In this document: positions 41,856 through 51,693 of the stretch, in pieces
Layout of the letters: each line of letters starts with the position of its first letter
Position numbering within the stretch: position 1 is the first letter of the stretch
Assembly: GCF_041897535.1 (NCBI RefSeq)
Contig: NZ_CP169217.1
Span: 2,480,001 to 2,544,000 of the forward strand
Direction: 5' to 3'
Origin: Methylomicrobium lacus_A
GTDB taxonomy: Bacteria > Pseudomonadota > Gammaproteobacteria > Methylococcales > Methylomonadaceae
DNA length: 64,000 nt
Made by a program: the position numbers and the translations under genes
Notes under the pieces: generated by a model
Told to the model about the DNA's origin: nothing
Databases searched by the model: none
The model's input: only the letters and a program-made list of their open reading frames with translations

Positions 41856-42775
41856 GGATCCTATTTGCCGGCACGCCCGAATTCGCGGTGCCAACCCTGA
41901 AGATGCTGCTGGCTTCCGGGCACGAGATTTGCGCCGTTTATACGCAACCCGATCGCCCCGCGGGACGCGGCCGCAAACTGCAGCCGAGTCCGGTCAAGGA
42001 AACCGCATTGGCCGCGGGCATTCCGGTGTTGCAGCCCGAATCGCTGAAATCGGCCGATGCGATCGCTCAGCTTGCGGCTTTTGAGCCCGATTTGATGGTG
42101 GTCGTCGCCTTCGGCATGATCCTGCCGCAGGCGGTGCTGGATGTGCCGAAATACGGCTGCCTGAATGTCCATGCCTCGCTGCTGCCGCGCTGGCGCGGCG
42201 CCGCGCCGATCCAGCGCGCGCTGATGGCGGGCGATGCGGAAACCGGCGTCACGATCATGCGCATCGTGTTGAAGCTGGACGCCGGCGACATGCTGCATAA
42301 GGAAGTCATTGGGATCGGAAGCGATGACACTGCCGGCGATCTGCACGACAAACTGGCCGCCCTGGGCCCTGTGGGGCTCGAAAAAGTCTTGCGCCAGGTC
42401 GAGTCCGGCACGGTCAAGGCCGAGCCGCAGGACGAAGCCCAGGTGACTTATGCGGCCAAGCTCGAAAAAAGCGAGGCGGCGCTCGACTGGACGCAGCCTG
42501 CGGACGCTTTGGACCGGCAGGTGCGCGGATTGAATCCCTGGCCGGTCGCGCAGACTTTGTATCGCGGCGAGGCCTTGCGGGTCTGGCGCGCCGAGCCGAT
42601 TCCCGGAAACGCGGCCGCCGAGCCCGGCCGCGTCAGCTGCGCGCGCAAACAGATGGACGTGGCGACCGGCGACGGCTGGCTCAGGCTGCTCGAAGTGCAA
42701 TTGCCCGGGGGTAAACGGATGCCGGCGCAGGCATTTCTGAATGCGCATGACATCGATGGCCAGAAGCTGGGTTGA
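41852..42775 (+). CDS. fmt: Methionyl-tRNA formyltransferase
   Basis: Fmt formylates the initiator methionyl-tRNA with 10-formyl-THF. It opens MRILFAGTPEFAVPTL, and the active-site region is NVHASLLPRWRGAAPIQRAL with the conserved N, H and a later D in ETGVTIMRIVLKLDAGDML. The C-terminal tRNA-binding domain follows. Length is 307 residues. It is four-base coupled to def. Confidence 0.97.
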   Translation: MRILFAGTPEFAVPTLKMLLASGHEICAVYTQPDRPAGRGRKLQPSPVKETALAAGIPVLQPESLKSADAIAQLAAFEPDLMVVVAFGMILPQAVLDVPKYGCLNVHASLLPRWRGAAPIQRALMAGDAETGVTIMRIVLKLDAGDMLHKEVIGIGSDDTAGDLHDKLAALGPVGLEKVLRQVESGTVKAEPQDEAQVTYAAKLEKSEAALDWTQPADALDRQVRGLNPWPVAQTLYRGEALRVWRAEPIPGNAAAEPGRVSCARKQMDVATGDGWLRLLEVQLPGGKRMPAQAFLNAHDIDGQKLG

Positions 42776-42781
42776 CGCACC

Positions 42782-44068
42782 GTGAATTTACGCTTGATTG
42801 CAGCCAAAGTGCTGACCCGGGTCGTGGTGGACGGCCAGTCGCTGACCTCGGCGCTGGAACAGGCCTTGCCGGCCATCGAGTCGGCGCAGGACCGTGCCTG
42901 GGTGCAGGCTCTGTGTTACGGCGTTTGCCGGCATTATCACCGTCTCGACTTCATCCTGACGCAGCTTGCGGACAAACCGCTGAAGGATATTCATATCCGG
43001 CTGTTGATTCTGGTAGGGCTTTATCAGCTCGGTTTCATGCGCATCAAAACGCACGCGGCGGTCTCCGAAACGGTGAATGCGGCAGGACGCAAGCCTTGGG
43101 CGAAAGGACTGATCAATGCGCTGCTGCGGCGCTACCTTCGGGAAAAAGATCAATTCGAGCAAGCGGCTGACCGGAACCCGTCCGCGCGTTTAAGCCATCC
43201 CGAGTGGATGATCGACAAAATCGGCCGCGACTGGCCCGAACAGGCCGAAGCCTGCCTGCAGGCCAATAACCTGCAACCGCCCTTGACCTTGCGCGTCAAT
43301 CTGGCGCGAATTTCCAGAGACGACTATCGCGGGCTGTTGGCCGAACAGGGCATTGCGGCCGAGCCGCATGCCTTTTGCGATGCCGCGCTGATTCTCGGCA
43401 ACCCGGTGCCGGTCGAGACGCTGCCGGGTTTTACCGAAGGCCAGGTATCGGTTCAGGATGCCGCCGCCCAGTTGGCGGCCGGCCTGCTCGATGTGCGGCC
43501 GGGGCAGCGGGTGCTCGACCTCTGCGCCGCGCCGGGCGGTAAAACCGCGCACATCCTGGAAATGCAGACACAACTTAAGGAGTTGGTCGCGGTCGATGTC
43601 GACCGCGAGCGCATGCGCCGCGTAGAGGAAAATTTGCAGCGCCTGCGGCTGCCGGCCAGAACGATCGTCGGCGACGCCGCCGAGCCGCAGAGCTGGTGGG
43701 ACGGACAATTGTTCGACCGCATTCTGGTCGATGCGCCGTGTTCGGCGCTCGGCGTGATTCGCCGCCACCCCGACATCAAATTGCTGCGCCGCGCCGAGGA
43801 CATCGACGCGCTGAAGGCGCAGCAACGCGCGATCCTGCGCTCCGCCTGGAGCCTGTTGGCGCCGGGCGGGATGTTGGTGTATGCGACCTGTTCGGTATTG
43901 AAGGATGAAAACGAGCGGCAGGTGCTGAACTTCTTGACCGAGCATTCCGATGCCAGCGAACTGCCGATCGCGGCGGCATGGGGTATCGCCGGCGCCGCAG
44001 GGCGGCAGATCCTGAGCGGCGATGCGGCCATGGACGGTTTTTATTATGCGCGCCTCCGTAAAGTCTAA
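42782..44068 (+). CDS. rsmB: 16S rRNA (cytosine-967-C5)-methyltransferase RsmB
   Basis: A 428-residue enzyme starting at GTG 42782. The N-terminal third is a NusB-like RNA-binding domain (LRLIAAKVLTRVVVDGQS). The C-terminal methyltransferase has VLDLCAAPGGKT for S-adenosylmethionine, the motif IV cysteine in DAPCSALG and the catalytic cysteine in YATCSVL. It overlaps the following DUF4390 gene by 23 bases. Confidence 0.96.
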   Translation: MNLRLIAAKVLTRVVVDGQSLTSALEQALPAIESAQDRAWVQALCYGVCRHYHRLDFILTQLADKPLKDIHIRLLILVGLYQLGFMRIKTHAAVSETVNAAGRKPWAKGLINALLRRYLREKDQFEQAADRNPSARLSHPEWMIDKIGRDWPEQAEACLQANNLQPPLTLRVNLARISRDDYRGLLAEQGIAAEPHAFCDAALILGNPVPVETLPGFTEGQVSVQDAAAQLAAGLLDVRPGQRVLDLCAAPGGKTAHILEMQTQLKELVAVDVDRERMRRVEENLQRLRLPARTIVGDAAEPQSWWDGQLFDRILVDAPCSALGVIRRHPDIKLLRRAEDIDALKAQQRAILRSAWSLLAPGGMLVYATCSVLKDENERQVLNFLTEHSDASELPIAAAWGIAGAAGRQILSGDAAMDGFYYARLRKV

Positions 44069-44618
44069 GGTGGCGCTGCTGTTCTTGATCTGGGCCTGGC
44101 TGATGCCGGCGCCGGTGTTCGCGGGCGCCTATGCCGCGCTCGTCAAGGACGCCGAGCTGACCTTGCAGGACGAGGAGTATGCGCTGTCCGCCGAGATTCA
44201 ATACCGGCTCAGCCCGAAAGCGACCGATGCCTTAAAAAACGGCATCCCGTTGTTCTGGGCGGTCGACATCGAGATCAAGCGCCAGCGCGATTTTTGGTGG
44301 GATCAAACGATCGCGGAAAAGCATCTGCGCTTCAAGATTCAGTACCAGGCGTTGCTGAATGTCTACCGGGTGCGCAATGAAGACAGCGGCGAAGGCGGCA
44401 ATTTTTCATCGCTGGCCGCCGCCTTGGGTGCCCTGTCTTCGATTCGTTACGTGCCGGTGCTGGGCAAATCCGCGTTGGCCGAAGGCGAGCGCTATGCGGT
44501 AGGCGTGCGCGTCGTGTTCGAGCGCGAGTTGCTGCCTTTGCCCTTACGTCCCCTGGCCTATCTGAATCCGCAGTGGTACTTATCCAGCGGCTGGTATTTA
44601 TGGAAACTGAAAAACTAA
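44046..44618 (+). CDS. DUF4390 exported protein
   Basis: About 190 residues from the ATG at 44046, with a signal peptide (KVALLFLIWAWLMPAPVFA). The body (KDAELTLQDEEYALSAEIQYRLSPKATDALKNGIPLFWAVDIEI and WYLSSGWYLWKL at the end) fits DUF4390, a family found between rsmB and ntrY in gammaproteobacteria. It may be a periplasmic partner of the NtrY sensor; this is inference from gene order. It overlaps ntrY by 19 bases. Confidence 0.9.
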   Translation: MRASVKSKVALLFLIWAWLMPAPVFAGAYAALVKDAELTLQDEEYALSAEIQYRLSPKATDALKNGIPLFWAVDIEIKRQRDFWWDQTIAEKHLRFKIQYQALLNVYRVRNEDSGEGGNFSSLAAALGALSSIRYVPVLGKSALAEGERYAVGVRVVFERELLPLPLRPLAYLNPQWYLSSGWYLWKLKN

Positions 44619-46741
44619 AACCGCCGTTCAGCGTTTCGATCCTGATCCTGTTCGCGCTGATCCTGTTTTCGCTGCAATTGATGAGCACCGCAACGCAGGA
44701 GTCATCGGAGCTCAGCGCGATGTATTCCTGGCTGCTGCTGATCAATGCGCTGGGCTCGATCGTGTTGTTCGTGCTGGTTGCGGCGAATATTTATGCGCTG
44801 GCGCGCCAGCTCAAAAAACGGGAAGCCGGCTCCCGGCTGACCACGCGCATGTTGTCGCTGTTCATGGTGCAGGCCCTGGCGCCCGCCGCGATCGTGTTTT
44901 ATTTTTCGATGCAGTTTCTGCACCAGGGCATCGACAGTTGGTTCAACGTCGAAATCGACCGGGCGATGGAGGATGCGCTCGAACTGAGCCAGGCGTCCCT
45001 GGACCAAAGGATGCATTGGCACTTGATGCAGACCCGGCAACTGGCCGAAAAACTCCAGCTGAGTTCGGAAGGCTTCAGCGCGCATGAGATCGACAATTTC
45101 CGCGCGCAATTGGGCGCCTCCGAGATGACGCTGTTTTCGAGTCAGGGCCGCATCATCGCGTCCAGCAGCGTGAATCCGGTGGATATTCTGCCGAGCATTC
45201 CCGATGACCAGACCTGGCTGCAATTGCGCCAGAGCGGCGATTACATCGCGCTGGCGCCGGTCAGCGAGAACGAGTTGATGATCCGTTCGATGGTCGCGGT
45301 CAAGGGTCTGGAGACCTGGTATATCCAGACGCTGTTTCCGGTGCCGCTGCGCATTGCCGACTTGGCCGATTCGGTCGAATTCGCGTTCGTGCGCTACCAG
45401 GAAATGAATTTCCTCCGGGATTCTTTGAAACTGACTTTTTCGCTGGCCTTGTCGCTGGTGCTGTTGATGAGCTTGCTCGCGGCGATCTGGGTCGCATTCA
45501 TCAGCATCCGCAAGATCGTCGCGCCGGTCAAGGAACTGGTCAAGGGCACGCAGGCGGTCGCCTCGGGCCATTACGACCAGCAGTTGCCGGTCGCCGCGCA
45601 GGACGATCTGGGATTTCTGGTCGAATCGTTCAATACGATGACCCAGCGCATCGCGAGGGCGCGCGACGAGATTCGCCAGGCCGGCGTCGAGGTCGAAAAC
45701 CAGCGCGCCTATCTCGAAACGATTCTGGCCAACCTGACCGCCGGCGTGATCAGCTTCGATTCGAACTATAAAATCCGCACCGCGAATCAGGCGGCGTTCC
45801 GGATCTTCCATGTACACGTGAATCAGTTCATCGGGCAGTCGTTGTTATCGCTGGCTCAGGATCATGCCGAATTGTCCGAACCGTTGAAATCGATTCAACG
45901 CCTGCTCGAACAGGCCGATGACATCTGGCAGCAGCGGATCGCGTTTTTGGGGCCGAACGGCCGTCAGGAACTGCTCTGTCGGGGCACGCCGATGTACTCG
46001 CACGAAGGCATGCGCGTCGGGGCGGTGGTCGTGTTCGACGACGTGACCGATCTGATTCAGGCGCAGAAAAATGCGGCCTGGGGCGAGGTCGCCCGGCGCC
46101 TGGCGCATGAAATCAAAAATCCGTTGACGCCGATCCAATTGTCGGCCGAACGCTTGCAGCTTAAACTGTCCGCCAAGCTGGAAGACGGCGATGCCGATAT
46201 GTTGCAGCGCTCGACCCGCACGATCGTGCAACAGGTCGAGGCGATGAAGGAAATGGTCGATGACTTTTCCGAATACGCGAAGACCTCTAAGAAGCAGCGG
46301 GTCAACATCGATCTCTATGCGCTCGTCCAGGAGGTGCTGGCGCTTTATGCGTTGAAATCAGGCGCGGTGATACAGGCTGAGCAGGACAAAAAACGGCTCT
46401 CGATCAACGGCGATCCGGTCAGCATCCGGCAAGTGCTGCATAATCTGCTGAAGAATGCCCTGGAGGCGACCGAAGGCCATGGCCATATCGAAATCGATAT
46501 GCACCGGATGCAAAAGAACAACAGCGATTTCATCGAAATCGGTTTTTTTGACGATGGGCCCGGCATCAAGGACGAACAAATCGAGCAAATTTTCGAGCCC
46601 TATGTTACAACTAAGGCCAAAGGCACCGGGCTCGGGCTCGCGATCGTCAAAAAAATCATCGAAGAACATGGCGGCGCGATCTGGGTCGATACCCGGCGCA
46701 AACAAGGCGCGGGTTTCATCATCCATCTGCCGGCAATTTAA
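44600..46741 (+). CDS. ntrY: NtrY-type sensor histidine kinase
   Basis: A membrane sensor kinase of about 713 residues from the ATG at 44600. It has several N-terminal membrane helices (ILILFALILFSLQLM, LLLINALGSIVLFVLVAANI, LFMVQALAPAAIVFYF), a periplasmic stretch, another helix (LTFSLALSLVLLMSLLAAIW) and a HAMP domain, then PAS. The histidine box is RRLAHEIKNPLTP and the ATPase boxes are FDDGPGIK and KGTGLGLAIVKKI. It acts with the NtrX regulator encoded 17 bases downstream. Confidence 0.94.
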   Translation: METEKLKPPFSVSILILFALILFSLQLMSTATQESSELSAMYSWLLLINALGSIVLFVLVAANIYALARQLKKREAGSRLTTRMLSLFMVQALAPAAIVFYFSMQFLHQGIDSWFNVEIDRAMEDALELSQASLDQRMHWHLMQTRQLAEKLQLSSEGFSAHEIDNFRAQLGASEMTLFSSQGRIIASSSVNPVDILPSIPDDQTWLQLRQSGDYIALAPVSENELMIRSMVAVKGLETWYIQTLFPVPLRIADLADSVEFAFVRYQEMNFLRDSLKLTFSLALSLVLLMSLLAAIWVAFISIRKIVAPVKELVKGTQAVASGHYDQQLPVAAQDDLGFLVESFNTMTQRIARARDEIRQAGVEVENQRAYLETILANLTAGVISFDSNYKIRTANQAAFRIFHVHVNQFIGQSLLSLAQDHAELSEPLKSIQRLLEQADDIWQQRIAFLGPNGRQELLCRGTPMYSHEGMRVGAVVVFDDVTDLIQAQKNAAWGEVARRLAHEIKNPLTPIQLSAERLQLKLSAKLEDGDADMLQRSTRTIVQQVEAMKEMVDDFSEYAKTSKKQRVNIDLYALVQEVLALYALKSGAVIQAEQDKKRLSINGDPVSIRQVLHNLLKNALEATEGHGHIEIDMHRMQKNNSDFIEIGFFDDGPGIKDEQIEQIFEPYVTTKAKGTGLGLAIVKKIIEEHGGAIWVDTRRKQGAGFIIHLPAI

Positions 46742-46758
46742 CTTTTAAGCAAACCGAT

Positions 46759-48120
46759 ATGAACGCAAACAAACCTCGTATTCTCGTCGTTGACGATGAG
46801 CCGGAAATCAGAAGCCTGGTCGGCGAAATTCTCGCGGATGAAGGCTATGAAGTCGCGATGGCGGATAACGCCGGTGCGGCCAGGGAATTGAAAAAGGTGC
46901 AAAACCCGAGCCTGATATTGCTCGATATCTGGATGCCGGACACCGATGGCATCACGCTGCTGAAGGAATGGGTCGCGGAGGATTCGATGTTGTGTCCGGT
47001 CGTGATGATGTCGGGGCACGGCTCGGTCGAAACGGCGGTCGAGGCGACGCGTTTGGGCGCCTACGATTTTCTCGAGAAGCCGTTGTCGCTGGCCAAATTG
47101 TTGCTGATCGTCGGGCGCGCGCTCGAGACGAGCAATCTGCAAAAGGAAAATGCCGGCCTCAGGCAGCAATTGTTCGCCGACATCGAACCGGTCGGCAAAA
47201 GCGCCTCGATCGCCCGCATCAAGGACCAAATCAAGCGTCTTGCCCAGCATGACGCGCGCGTGCTGTTGGCCGGAGAAGCCGGCGTCGGCAAGGAATTGTT
47301 CGCGCGTTATCTGCATCACAACAGCCCGCGCCGGGACGGGCCGTTTGTCGATGTGGCGGTCGGCAGCATCGCGCCGGAAAACTCGGCCGTCGAATTTTTC
47401 GGCAAGGAAAGCCCCGGCAAGGTCAACCCGGGTCTGCTGGAGCGCGCGCACCGCGGCACCCTGTTTCTCGGCGAAATCGGCGGCATGGACAAGGAAACGC
47501 AACTGCGCCTGCTCAGCGCGCTGGAGTCGAGCTCCTTCCTGCGCGTCGGCGGCAGCGAGGCGGTGCGCGTCGATGTGAAGGTGATCGCCTCGACGCGGAT
47601 TCCTTTGGACGAGGAAGTCAAGGCCGGACGCTTCCGCCAGGACTTGTACTATCTGTTGAACGAAGTTTTTTTGATGATTCAGCCGTTGCGCGAGCACAGC
47701 GAAGACGTGCCGAGCCTGTTGAGCTATTATGTCGATTATTTCGTGAAGCACGAAAACCTGCCGTTCCGCAAGTTTTCGATGGCGGCGCAGAATTTCCTGC
47801 GCAACTACAGCTGGCGCGGCAATGTGCGCGAGCTGAAGAATCTGGTGCAGCGCCTGATGATTCTCGGCGTCGGCGAGGACATCGAGCTGGAAGAAGTCAA
47901 ATCGGCCTTGGGTACCGTCAGCAACGACGTCGCCACGCCTTCGTCGGTGCCGGATTTTTTCAATCTGCCGCTGAAGGACGCGCGCGATCAATTCGAAAAG
48001 GCCTATCTGGAATATCATTTCGAAAGGAGCGGAGGTAGCGTCGCCAAATTGTCTTCGATCGTCGGCATGGAGCGCACGCATTTATACCGCAAGCTGCATT
48101 CGTTGAATATCAAACTATAA
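46759..48120 (+). CDS. ntrX: NtrX-type response regulator with degenerate AAA+ domain
   Basis: 453 residues: receiver with phosphoacceptor D56, AAA+ domain, and a Fis-type helix-turn-helix (GSVAKLSSIVGMERTHLYRKL). Walker A is intact (GEAGVGKE at 172-179). Two hallmarks of sigma-54 activators are missing. The GAFTGA loop is replaced by KESPGKVNPGLLERA (216-230), and Walker B reads LFLGEIGG, with glycine 238 where aspartate is expected. It should bind DNA and respond to NtrY but is unlikely to remodel sigma-54 holoenzyme; some NtrX and NtrC proteins in other bacteria work with sigma-70. The gene downstream is not the frequent trkA but a secreted protease. Confidence 0.93.
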   Translation: MNANKPRILVVDDEPEIRSLVGEILADEGYEVAMADNAGAARELKKVQNPSLILLDIWMPDTDGITLLKEWVAEDSMLCPVVMMSGHGSVETAVEATRLGAYDFLEKPLSLAKLLLIVGRALETSNLQKENAGLRQQLFADIEPVGKSASIARIKDQIKRLAQHDARVLLAGEAGVGKELFARYLHHNSPRRDGPFVDVAVGSIAPENSAVEFFGKESPGKVNPGLLERAHRGTLFLGEIGGMDKETQLRLLSALESSSFLRVGGSEAVRVDVKVIASTRIPLDEEVKAGRFRQDLYYLLNEVFLMIQPLREHSEDVPSLLSYYVDYFVKHENLPFRKFSMAAQNFLRNYSWRGNVRELKNLVQRLMILGVGEDIELEEVKSALGTVSNDVATPSSVPDFFNLPLKDARDQFEKAYLEYHFERSGGSVAKLSSIVGMERTHLYRKLHSLNIKL

Positions 48121-48202
48121 TTCGAACGCCGGGGCCTGCAGGATCGAGCGACAGCAAGGGGCCAGGCGCTGCCATAGGAATCCCCGATGGGGAATGAAGG
48201 CC

Positions 48203-50146
48203 ATGCATAAACACCTCGCACTCTCTATCTACCTGTGGCTGGGCTCCGCCTCTGCGTTTGCCGGCGCACCTCAACCCGCGATTGTCAATGGGGTGGCGAC
48301 CCAGGATGAGCCTGCGACCGGCGCATTGCTGTTATCGGTCAGGCCTGGCGCGTCGCCACCGTCTTATGTGGGCATCTGCTCGGGGACGCTGATCGGCTGC
48401 AGCAGTTTTTTGACCGCTGCGCATTGCGTATGCGAAAACCTGGAAGCATTATCCAACAATGGGTCACAGACCTGCGATAAAAGAAAGGCGGCCGATTTGC
48501 GGGTCTTTCTGCAAAACAGCGGCATTCATCAGGTTTCCGCGGTCAAGGTGCATCCCTCCTTCAAATTCGGCAAGGCTTCCGACGTGGCGGTGCTGACTTT
48601 GGCGGCGCCGGTGCAGGGTATTCCGCCGATGGCGGTCAACAGCACGGCCACGCCTCCTCTCGGCACCTCCGGTATCATTGCCGGTTTCGGCGTATCATCC
48701 GCGACGACCGAGGATTTTGGGATAAAGCGCACCGGTAAAATCGTTACCGCCGATTGTGCAGATGCCGGCGTGCCGCAACCCGCGAATATTTGCTGGGAGT
48801 ATCAGGGTGGCGCGGAGGGAGAGGATTCGAATATTTGCTTCGGCGATTCGGGCGGGCCGTTGTTCATTGACTTGGGCATCAAGCGGGTCATCGCCGGTAT
48901 TTCTTCCGGCGTTTTCGATAATTGCCAGGTGAATAGCTTTTCGTTTGACACCAATGTCTATCAAAACCACAACTATATCAAATCCAAGATAGCCCGTGTC
49001 CTGGACGAAACCGGACGCTGCCGTATCGACATCAGAAAACGGCTTAAGACGTACGCCAATAGCGTCTATAACGCGAAAAAACAATGCCTCGACGCCGCTT
49101 TGGCCGGCAAGACGCCGCTCGGCAGCTGTCTGAACGAGAAGGCGGCGAAGAAAATCGACAAGGCGGTAAAGGCGCTTGCCGCGGAAAAAATCGCGAAGCG
49201 CTGTCCGGCTGAAGTGATCGAGAATAGCGCGCTAGGCGGCAGGTGCGCGAGCGCGGCCAATCCCGATGAACTCAGGCAGTGTATTGTCGATGCGGGAAAT
49301 GACGCGGTAACCCGGATGCTCGATGCGCAGTACGCCGACGCGGAAGCCGACTTCCCTATCGCCGACAGGGTCTTGGCAAAATGCCAAAGTACGATCAGCA
49401 GTGCCGCGAAAAGTTACCTTTTCAAAAGTCTGAATGCGCTGAATCAATGCGAGGCTAAGACCGATAGAGCGCTAACGGACGTTTCCGCCCGCCCCTTGTC
49501 CTCAACGTTAGACATCCTGGATAAATATGCCGCCAGCCTGCAAAAGAAAATCCTTAAGGCGTGCCCCGAGGGCGCCGTCGAAGGCTTGATCGCGGGCGGC
49601 GACCGCTTTGGCGCCGGCTGCAATGATCCGGCGCTGGATGCGGCCCTGGCGGCCGCCTGCGAAAAAACCGAACACGACCAAGTCGCCGAGGCGCTGGGTG
49701 AGCTGGCGCCCGCAAGGATCAGTGCCTTCAATGCGGAGAACTGCGGATTCGTTTCGCAAGTCGGCGATGCCGATACGGCAATCGTCCAGCAAACCCGCGC
49801 TACCGGTGAGGCGGTGCCGGATGTGAACGACGTCGTGCTGCACAAGTTTGACGTACCGGAAGGCGTCCGTTTCCTGCGGGTTACCCTGAATGGCCAGGAA
49901 ACGGTTCTTTCCAAGCTGTTCAGTACGGTAGACAACAGTCTCGATTTGTACCTCAGGCACCAAGAAACGCCGAGCGTGGCTCCTCGGGTAGCGGATGCCT
50001 TCTCAATCAACACGGGGGGCTTCGAAGCGTTGCAGGTAAAAAATCCGGCGCCCGGGGAATGGCGCGCGTTGGTCCATGATGCGGGAGAGGTAAAGAACAA
50101 GCCTTACCAGTTGACCGTTACGATGATCAAGCAGAGAACAGATTAA
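48203..50146 (+). CDS. Secreted trypsin-like serine protease with long C-terminal region
   Basis: 647 residues from the ATG at 48203. The signal peptide ends in AFA-GAP near residue 20. The S1 domain starts IVNGVATQDEP; the triad is H74 (TAAHC), D127 (SDVAVL) and S216 (GDSGGPL). A region of about 280 residues rich in paired cysteines and helices follows, and the C-terminal about 130 residues resemble a PPC-like beta domain (FDVPEGVRFLRVTLNGQ to YQLTVTMIKQ). The protein is predicted to be secreted and calcium-independent for folding, but this is uncertain. It stands alone, convergent with pyk. Confidence 0.88.
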   Translation: MHKHLALSIYLWLGSASAFAGAPQPAIVNGVATQDEPATGALLLSVRPGASPPSYVGICSGTLIGCSSFLTAAHCVCENLEALSNNGSQTCDKRKAADLRVFLQNSGIHQVSAVKVHPSFKFGKASDVAVLTLAAPVQGIPPMAVNSTATPPLGTSGIIAGFGVSSATTEDFGIKRTGKIVTADCADAGVPQPANICWEYQGGAEGEDSNICFGDSGGPLFIDLGIKRVIAGISSGVFDNCQVNSFSFDTNVYQNHNYIKSKIARVLDETGRCRIDIRKRLKTYANSVYNAKKQCLDAALAGKTPLGSCLNEKAAKKIDKAVKALAAEKIAKRCPAEVIENSALGGRCASAANPDELRQCIVDAGNDAVTRMLDAQYADAEADFPIADRVLAKCQSTISSAAKSYLFKSLNALNQCEAKTDRALTDVSARPLSSTLDILDKYAASLQKKILKACPEGAVEGLIAGGDRFGAGCNDPALDAALAAACEKTEHDQVAEALGELAPARISAFNAENCGFVSQVGDADTAIVQQTRATGEAVPDVNDVVLHKFDVPEGVRFLRVTLNGQETVLSKLFSTVDNSLDLYLRHQETPSVAPRVADAFSINTGGFEALQVKNPAPGEWRALVHDAGEVKNKPYQLTVTMIKQRTD

Positions 50147-50194
50147 AAGGCGGAGGCGACGGAAAGCCTGGCTTGCGGGGAGAATCGGAGAGAG

Positions 50195-50221
50195 TTCGCC
50201 TCCGGCCACGCCGGAGGCGAA
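50195..50221. terminator. GC-rich hairpin between convergent protease and pyk genes
   Basis: TTCGCCTCCGGC (50195-50206) pairs with GCCGGAGGCGAA (50210-50221) around a three-base loop. No T-run follows on either strand, so it is a weak or Rho-assisted terminator, but its place between two convergent stops supports that role. Confidence 0.5.
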
Positions 50222-50232
50222 CGGATAGAGCC

Positions 50233-51678
50233 TTAAGGCGTCAGGCCTTGACCGACCACAACCACTTTCAGCGTATTGGTGCCGCCTTCGACGCCATTCA
50301 AATCGCCTTTGGTGATGATGAATTTGTCGCCGTCTTTGGCTTTATTCCATTTGCGCAGTTTCTCGACGATGCTGCGATTCACTTCGGCATGATCCTGATT
50401 CAGTTCCAGCGGGAAATAGATCGGGAACACGCCGCGGTACAGGGTCACCTTGCCCAGGGTCTTTTCCAGGCGGCTCATCGCGAAGATCGGAATGCCGGAG
50501 CTGATCCGCGACATCCACAGCGGCGTCGCGCCCGATTCGGTCAGCGCGACGATGCCTTTGATCTGGGTATGGTTCGCCATGTACATCGCGGACATCGCGA
50601 TCGCTTCGTCGTCACGCTGGAACTGGATATTGATCCGGTGATCGGACTCGCGCATGCTCGGCTGCTTTTCCGCTTCGATGCAGATCCGGTGCATCGCTTC
50701 GACCGCCTTGACCGGGTATTTGCCCGAAGCGGTTTCGGCCGACAACATGATCGCGTCGGTGCCGTCGAACACCGCGTTCGCGACGTCCAGGACTTCCGCG
50801 CGCGTCGGAATCGGATTGTCGATCATCGATTCCATCATCTGCGTCGCGGTGATCACGACCCGGTTCAATTCGCGGGAGCGCTTGATCAGTTTCTTCTGTA
50901 CCGCCGGCAGATTCGCATCGCCGATTTCGACGCCGAGGTCGCCGCGGGCGACCATGATCACGTCGGACGCCAGGATGATTTCATCCATCACGTCCAGCGC
51001 CTCGGCGCGTTCGACCTTCGCGACGATGCCCGCATGGCAGCCTTCGGCTTCGAGCAGGCGGCGCGCCTCGTTCAGGTCTTCCGCGCAGCGCGGGAAAGAC
51101 ACCGCGACGAAATCGCATTGGATCTTCGCGATCGTCTTGATGTCTTCCTTGTCCTTGTCGGTCAAGGCCGCCGCCGACAGGCCGCCGCCGAGCAGGTTGA
51201 TGCCCTTGTTGTTGGACAGGTAACCGCCGACTGCGACCTTGCAGTTCACACGCAGGTTCTTTTCGACATTGACCACGTCCAGCACGATGCGGCCGTCGTC
51301 CAGCAGCAGGCGGCTGCCGGGTTTGACTTCCTTCGCCAAGGGTTCGTAGCTGATGCCGACCTGCGTTTCGTCGCCGTCGAGCTTGCCGAGATTGATGTCC
51401 AGCGCGAAGTCCTGGCCTTCGTTCAAGAACACCTTGGTGTCCTTGAAGCGCTCGATACGGATCTTGGGGCCTTGCAGATCGCCCAGAATGCCGACGCGGC
51501 GTCCGGTTTTCTTGCTCAGCTCCCGAACCCGGTTCGCGCGATTGATATGATCTTCCGCGGAGCCGTGCGAGAAATTCATCCGCACCACGTCGATGCCGGC
51601 TTCGAATAACCCCTCCAGCACACCGGGTTTATCGGTGGCAGGTCCCAGGGTCGCTAAAATTTTGGTTCTTCTTAACAT
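50233..51678 (-). CDS. pyk: Pyruvate kinase
   Basis: Pyruvate kinase transfers phosphate from phosphoenolpyruvate to ADP. Family landmarks are RRTKILATLGPATDKPG, DVVRMNFSHGS, LGDLQGPKIRIERF, VAKVERAEALDVMDEII with catalytic lysine, and VITATQMMESM. Length is 481 residues. It is 15 bases downstream of gapA, so the two glycolytic genes are co-transcribed. Confidence 0.97.
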   Translation of the reverse strand: MLRRTKILATLGPATDKPGVLEGLFEAGIDVVRMNFSHGSAEDHINRANRVRELSKKTGRRVGILGDLQGPKIRIERFKDTKVFLNEGQDFALDINLGKLDGDETQVGISYEPLAKEVKPGSRLLLDDGRIVLDVVNVEKNLRVNCKVAVGGYLSNNKGINLLGGGLSAAALTDKDKEDIKTIAKIQCDFVAVSFPRCAEDLNEARRLLEAEGCHAGIVAKVERAEALDVMDEIILASDVIMVARGDLGVEIGDANLPAVQKKLIKRSRELNRVVITATQMMESMIDNPIPTRAEVLDVANAVFDGTDAIMLSAETASGKYPVKAVEAMHRICIEAEKQPSMRESDHRINIQFQRDDEAIAMSAMYMANHTQIKGIVALTESGATPLWMSRISSGIPIFAMSRLEKTLGKVTLYRGVFPIYFPLELNQDHAEVNRSIVEKLRKWNKAKDGDKFIITKGDLNGVEGGTNTLKVVVVGQGLTP

Positions 51679-51693
51679 TCGATGAATAATGAC

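Noticed and set aside
46738..48081. Long minus-strand open frame opposite ntrX
   Set aside because: A codon-bias shadow of ntrX without recognisable domains or start signal.
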